Shown piece by piece: positions 58,375-64,000 of a stretch of 64,000 nt of DNA. The stretch spans positions 2,222,542 to 2,286,541 of the forward strand of contig BSQZ01000078.1 in assembly GCA_033239005.1 (NCBI GenBank). Direction: 5' to 3'. The position numbers and the translations under genes are program-made. How positions within the stretch are numbered: the stretch's first letter is position 1; each line of letters starts with the position of its first letter. The notes beneath the pieces were generated by a model that worked only from the letters and a program-made list of their open reading frames with translations, made no database searches and had not been told where the DNA came from. This DNA is from Lamellibrachia satsuma (taxonomy: Eukaryota > Annelida > Polychaeta > Sabellida > Siboglinidae).

Positions 58375-59055
58375 TGTAACGGAACGTAAACTCACCAGCT
58401 AACGCAGATACACTACAAGATAATATCGACATGTTACATAAGTGGGAGACAGACTGGCTGATGGAGTTCGACCGAGACGGATCATCATAATCATCAACAT
58501 ACGTAGAAGGTTGTTATGCGACACATAGAAAAGCACCGAAGAAGGTCAGTGGCTCCAATAACCATAGAGTAACCATCTAAAGAAAACTAATCTGGAATGG
58601 CCTTATCACCAACATAACACAGAAGGCCAACAACACAAGTGCTTACTTACAGCGCAATGTCGATAGAAGCCACAAATCATCAAAGCGTCACGTTACCAGA
58701 CCGTCCAATAATGACCTGCCTATACAGTATTGGACCCACCCACTGAACAGAATAAAAGACATAATGTGCAGCACATCCAGCGACAAGAAGCCCGCTTCGA
58801 GAAGATCTACTACCCGTGACACAGCGGCGTGGCAATTACGACAGAAAGCCTGGAAAGGGAGACGTTGGAAGGAAGACGAGCTGGTGTCAAGCTGGATGTG
58901 CTCTACCGCATCAAGAATATCTGGACTGCCGCAGGTAGTAGGCATCAGAAGTAGCGCTTATCACCACAACCAGATCTTTTTCCACGTCGATACATGCAAG
59001 GATTCATCATTTCCAAGCGCCGTCCGAATGTGGAACAAATATTCACCATAATGAA
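58375..59055 (+). mobile_element. Degraded LINE reverse-transcriptase C-terminal region
   Basis: In successive frames: LQDNIDMLHKWETDWLMEFD, KLIWNGLITNITQKANNTSA + YLQRNV, and finally KDSSFPSAVRMWNKYSP. These correspond in order to L..DL..L..W...W...FN, SW..HI..I..KA...L.FL.RN and SFFP..I..WN.LP of RT proteins of the jockey/CR1 group. Multiple stops and frameshifts; inactive. Confidence 0.85.
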
Positions 59056-59264
59056 TCGAAATGTTTACAAAGTGTCTTCTCACACTGTAAGTGTAGAACA
59101 ACTCATATATTCCATTCCACAAGCGACGTATCGGTTCTTCTATTTCGACAATACTCTACCCTATTTTCTATGAAGAAGAAGGCATGTGTCTTCTTTTCTA
59201 ATTGAGCTGTCAACACGTGGTGACATTGTTCCTTCCCGTCATCCCTCTGACCTCTTACCACAGG

Positions 59265-59385
59265 TATTCAAATAACGGGTATGTCAATATTCAAATAACG
59301 GGTATGTCAATATTCAAATAACGGGTATGTCAATATTCAAATAACGGGTATGTCAATATTCAAAAAACGGGTATGTCAATATTAC
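59265..59385. repeat. 23-bp tandem repeat, about 5 copies
   Basis: Units ATTCAAATAACGGGTATGTC + AAT. Confidence 0.94.
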
Positions 59386-59389
59386 ATAA

Positions 59390-60465
59390 TTATAAAATCG
59401 GTGAAGATAATATTGAAACAAATAGAGGTATGCATTACATGCATTCCGTTGAGCCTAGTTCGGCAATATATCTTTTAATATCCAGACCCTAGTAGACCAT
59501 CCACGAACACTCGACTCACAAACAACGATATTAATAACCAATAATTGACTGCAGATACCTTATTCTATCGGGATTAGAAACGTATCCCAGATGTGAAAAA
59601 ATATCGCGATCTATTGTTTTGACTGTCTCTGACCACCACGGCGTTTCAAAATAGCCTGTCTTGCCCCAAAGGCTCCAAACATATCAGTCAAAACATATCA
59701 GTCAAAACAATGTCATTATCACGTCAATGCAACACGTATAAAAAAAATTCGCGCCAATAAATGACACTCAGTTGTACAGACTACGTACAGTTTGAATGTA
59801 GTTTTAACTGAATGGCTTACATATAATGTTAGCGTGACTTAATGCGAACGTATATAATTTAAATCTAACTGCCTTTAAGTTGAACTCAGCTCATATAAGT
59901 AAAGTTGACATAGGTTAACCGCTCATCAACTATATATAATGTGCTAACTTGGATTGTGGATTCTCAGGTGACCGACTATGACTTAATGTGGTTTTATTGA
60001 CGTCTTAAATGTTATAACATAGTTGGTTGTACGCTAATTTGCTATGTTTAATCGATTAGGTAATAAGGATATCCTGATGAAAACAGTGTACACAGTGTAC
60101 ACAGTGTACTCAGTGTACACAGTGTACACAGTGTTCCTTTCAAGTGAAACATTGAAAAATGGACATAATTGACAGAAAACATATTTGGAAAACAGAACAC
60201 TGTAACTTTACAATTGTTTGACAGTAATACGTTACAATATTAACATAATAATAGCTCTTTTTGTCCGCGAAAGTGGTATAATATTTCAGATTGCAAACCC
60301 ACGAAAGGGGGTGTTTGTGACTTCAGGACGATCATATACATAATTGTCCTTGTTTGCTGGTATTTTATGTTTCTATTACACCATGATTTTGTATATCCAT
60401 TACACATTTCGTAAAATTGTATTTTATTATGAATATTATCTGACTGTACATGTATTGGGTCTAAT
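59390..60465. other. Intergenic stretch; short ACAGTGTAC repeat
   Basis: ACAGTGTAC units occur at about 60083-60135. Otherwise unique AT-rich sequence. Confidence 0.6.
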
Positions 60466-60472
60466 AAAATAA

Positions 60473-60835
60473 TTCTTCTTCTATTTTGTTTTCTTCTTCT
60501 TCTTCTCCGTCTTCTTCTTCTTCTCCTCCTCTTCCTCCTCCTCCTTCTTCTTCTTCTTCTACTTCTTCTTCTTCTCCTCCTCCTTCTCCTTCTTCTTCTC
60601 CTCCTCTTCCTCCTCCTCCTTTTTCTTCTTCTCCTTCTTCTTTTCCTCTTCCTTTTTGTTGTTCTCCATGTTCTTCTTTTTGTTGTTCTCCTTGTTCTTC
60701 TTCTCCTTGTTCTTCTCCTCCTCTTCCTCCTTCTCCTTCTTCTTCTCCTCCTCTTCCTCCTTCTCCTTCTTCTTCTTCTCCTTCTCCTTCTTCTTCTCCT
60801 TCTTCTTCTTCTTCGTCTTCTTCTTCCTCTACATA
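60473..60835. repeat. (TTC/TCC)n polypyrimidine tract
   Basis: About 360 bases of almost uninterrupted pyrimidine (TTC, CTC, CTT), broken mainly by a TTGTTG module near 60656-60710. The complement is pure purine. Poly-Ser and poly-Glu frames are artefacts. Confidence 0.95.
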
Positions 60836-60839
60836 GATA

Positions 60840-61915
60840 TGCCGTCCCGTGCCCCGGTGCATTGAGTCAGCTGCACACGAGGTGAGAGGAACGTCCCAGG
60901 GTCAAGCTCCTGATTAATTTCGTATTGCACCTGTTCTTTATAATAATTGACCATTTGTTGGCGCTTACACTTCAGTAAGCTCTTCCAACAACGATTTTCG
61001 GTGCAGGTCAAATCACTGACGTACATAGTCTTTGATTTTTAGTCGATTTATCTGGCAACGTTCCAGCTGTCCCTAGTGATCAACACATACAATGCATTAT
61101 GCATAGCTAGGATACCTCCAAAAGAGGTCTCAATGTTGGGCGAATTTGAGTGCAAATAAATGTTTGACAAAATCTATTTCAAGGATAAATTCCTCATGAG
61201 GAATTAAATATCAATGGTTTGGAGTTACATGTATTTACAGTTGATATTTAGTAAATTACGATGTTCTTGACATTTTAACCTAACAATGAAAATCATAAAA
61301 ATATTCTGACCTCAAATGGGCTAAGAGAACATCTCAATAAATTATGTATTGTTCCGTGATAGGTATTCTGCACCCGCGAGTATATGGCCCTGCTTGAAAT
61401 CCCGTTTTAACTCTAATTACCTAATCAATAATTCAGTGGATGTTTTTAACCCGAGCACGTGCAAATAAAACAAGGTCATGTATGTAAAAGTTTACATTTT
61501 CGGATACATTTCATAGCCTCGTTTGTGATGTTTCTTCTGGCAAACTTGGCCAAATGTACAGAAATACTTATCACTAGCAAGACAGTTACGTAACATACTC
61601 ATCAAAAATGGATAGAACATCTGTATTCAGTTCGATACATAATTCCTAGTGTGGATTGCTACACTACAAATATTTAATTAATCGAAAACTGTTCGACACC
61701 TCGTGCAGAAATTTCACCAGCGTTGTTTTATGCAAGTAATCAAATATGTTGCACTTTATTTGGGAACAAAATAAAGTCCAAATACAACCGAAAAACGGCT
61801 ACCTTGTCAAACTGTCAAAAAAGAGATTTGGGTATATGCAATAACTGGAGAAAATACTATAGCCACATTTATATGTGGCTAACATAGAGTGCTGAGCCTA
61901 AATGGAAGAAGAAAA
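60840..61915. other. Intergenic stretch without recognisable features
   Basis: Unique AT-rich sequence. I see nothing supported. Confidence 0.5.
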
Positions 61916-61994
61916 AGAGAGGAATTAAGCTTCTATCGGTTCCAAGAAGCCGGATGAGGTCGGCAGGTCACTTGGTGCGGATGGAGGAGGGCCG

Positions 61995-62436
61995 ACTACC
62001 ATAGAGAGCAGAGGCCTGAAACAGACTACCAGAGAGAGAGTAGAGACCTGAAACAGACTACCAGAGAGAGAGCAGAAGCCTAAACAGACTACCATAGAGA
62101 GCAGAAGCCTGAAACAGACTACCATAGAGAGCAGAAGCCTGAAACAGACTACCAGAGAGAGTAGAGACCTGAAACAGACTACCATAGAGAGCAGAAGCCT
62201 AAACAGACTACCATAGAGAGCAGAAGCCTGAAACAGACTACCATAGAGAGCAGAAGCCTGAAACAGACTACCAGAGAGAGTAGAGACCTGAAACAGACTA
62301 CCATAGAGAGCAGAAGCCTAAACAGACTACCATAGAGAGCAAAAGCCTGAAACAGACTACCATAGAGAGCAGAAGCCTGAAACAGACTACCAGAGAGAGC
62401 AGAGGAGTGTGACAAACTACCAGAGAGAGAGAGAGG

Positions 62437-62515
<79 letters not shown>
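61995..62515. repeat. ~30-bp minisatellite and (GA)n microsatellite
   Basis: Units GAAACAGACTACCATAGAGA + GCAGAAGCCT with length variants (extra GAGA, lost A) to about 62410, then GA dinucleotides at 62418-62512 and two more unit copies. The GA tract looks like an expansion of the GAGAGAG inside the unit. Confidence 0.93.
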
Positions 62516-62519
<4 letters not shown>

Positions 62520-62696
62520 TGAAACAGACTACCAAAGAGAGCAGAGGCCTGAAACAGCTAGGCCGCAAGAAAAGGATTATACCACAGTTGAGATGGGAAG
62601 ACTGCAGTAAGAGGGGATTGTGAAAGGCGGGGGAGGAAGATAAATGGAGGATGAAGGTTGTCGGCAGGGAGCAGTACAAAAAGACAACAGCCGAAG

Positions 62697-62763
62697 CAGT
62701 ACAATACCTATACAGTACAATACCTATACAGTACAATACCTATACAGTACAATACCTATACAG
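62697..62763. repeat. 16-bp tandem repeat, 4 copies
   Basis: Units CAGTACAATACCTATA. Confidence 0.95.
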
Positions 62764-63159
62764 CTTTATTCTTAAACAAAACACTACGAGGGAGAACACC
62801 CAGTACACGAGTAAGTCTTCACAGGCATAATGTTGGACAGAGCATTGGGAGCAAAGCTATGTGAGGAATGCGATGGTTTTCGTCAAGACAAGTCCTGCAC
62901 TGATCACATGACCACGTTGAAAATAATAATAGAGTAATCCATGAGTGGACGTCACCTCGTTATATCGTCGATTTCGAGCTGTTGATAGTGTGGACAGAAA
63001 AGTTATTTGAACATTGATAATGTTATCATTATGAAATACTAGCAACGTGTGACATGCTGTATAAAAACTCCACCTGCTAAATTTTATGGTATGCAAAGTT
63101 ATGGTCCATTTGAAGTAAAGACCACTGTAAGACAAGTGTGTATTATATCATCATTACTC

Positions 63160-63512
63160 TTTATCGTGGTGATATATTGGGCAACGGAAGAAACTGAAAC
63201 ATGGCCAGAATGGCATGGTGTGGACATTCACTGGACACTTGGACAACCAATCGTGGTGATATATTGGGCAACGGAAGAAACTGAAACATGGCCAGAATGG
63301 CATGGTGTGGACACTCACTGGACACTTGGACAACCAATCGTGGTGATATATTGGGCAACGGAAGAAACTGAAACATGGCCAGAATGGCATGGTGTGGACA
63401 TTCACTGGACACTTGGACAACCAATCGTGGTGATATATTGGGCAACGGAAGAAACTGAAACATGGCCAGAATGGCATGGTGTGGACATTCACGGGACACT
63501 TGGAGAACCAAG
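63160..63512. repeat. 87-bp minisatellite, 4 copies
   Basis: Units start ATCGTGGTGATATATTGGGC and contain GGCATGGTGTGGACATTCAC. Near-identical copies. The + frame stays open for 170 codons (29-aa unit with YWATEETETWPEWHGVD) and minus frames are also open, because 87 is 3x29. No evidence of expression. Confidence 0.93.
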
Positions 63513-63544
63513 ACGTTGCAGGTCACTTATTTATACATACGCAG

Positions 63545-63978
63545 AAACAAATGCAGAATAAGACGCGACCGGCCTGAAAATAAATGTACCGAAGACAACA
63601 CTCTTGAAAGTGAATAACACAGAACAACGAAAACATGTAGACGAAGACAACAAATCTGGGTAGTTTACCTTAAAGACATATTGGAATACAGCAACGATAA
63701 ATAAGGGTCGATTGTTCAGTGTTAAAAGGATGCTGCTCTATGGCTCTGAAACATGGAAATTAACTAACAAACGAATCCAAAATTCCTAAATGAAATGGCA
63801 AGACACGGTCACAAACACGGACACACCGAGGAGGAGAGACCGACATGATATCAGGCAGTGTATTGGAATAAGGAAATGCGTCTACAAATTGAGGCAGGAG
63901 AATCATCATGAAGCACGAATTAGACGTATGAATAAAGAAATTGAGTATTGGCTTTCGCAGTAACCTCGTAATGGCCAT
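63545..63978 (+). mobile_element. Degraded LINE fragment (reverse transcriptase)
   Basis: Reads GLKINVPKTTLLKVNNTEQR near 63573, then MLLYGSETWKLTNKRIQ at about 63730. The pattern (GLKIN..KTK.L...  LLYGSETW....) is the thumb/C-terminal region of a common non-LTR retroelement family. The conserved tract between them is deleted or shifted. It continues to the window end. Confidence 0.8.
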
Positions 63979-64000
63979 GTGCAGTACAAGCAGATTAATG

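Noticed and set aside
63049..63561. 170-aa repeat protein
   Set aside because: Open only because the unit is 3x29; minus-strand frames are equally open and the flanks are LINE debris.

Overview
This is a window of animal nuclear DNA. It has long AT-rich non-coding stretches, GT-AG introns, decayed LINEs, SINE heads, MITE-like foldbacks and an unusually dense set of microsatellites and minisatellites. Nothing in it looks bacterial. The one clearly recognisable gene is a proprotein convertase 2 (PC2/PCSK2) with an invertebrate-style repeat background. My best guess is a marine invertebrate such as a mollusc or other lophotrochozoan. The phylum is inference, because I could not compare sequences against a database.

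The centrepiece is a complete PCSK2 gene on the + strand, with 13 coding exons between 9154 and 43350. All exon junctions are GT-AG and phase-consistent. The joined CDS is 1959 nt (652 aa plus stop). It carries a signal peptide, a prodomain with an internal basic site and an RSKR maturation site, a subtilisin-like domain with D187/H228/S404, the PC2-specific Asp (D330) at the oxyanion-hole position, and a P domain with an RGD motif. The introns (up to 11 kb) are filled with tandem repeats and old transposon fragments.

Upstream (1-8.9 kb) are a degraded hAT-like transposase tail, three minisatellites (21 bp, 21 bp and 59 bp units), two AT microsatellites and two LINE fragments. Downstream of PCSK2 (43.4-53 kb) there are only candidate poly(A) signals, LINE tails, a 70-bp minisatellite derived from a LINE tail, and otherwise unremarkable sequence.

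A second probable gene lies at 53.1-55.4 kb. It has a GC/CpG-rich promoter with an NRF1-like palindrome, an uninterrupted 275-aa ORF (53551-54378) for a Ser/Lys/Arg-rich, probably disordered protein that I do not recognise, and a 3' UTR ending at an AATAAA near 55387. A 360-bp foldback MITE appears to sit within that UTR. From 55.9 to 64 kb the window is dominated by minisatellites (28, 43, 50, about 31 and 87 bp units), a purine/pyrimidine tract and two decayed LINEs.

I see no tRNA or rRNA gene, CRISPR array, operon or prokaryotic system. The most useful new material is the PC2 gene model, the unknown CpG-rich gene, three unexplained coding-like orphan ORFs, and several minisatellites whose units carry palindromes or transcription-factor-like motifs.
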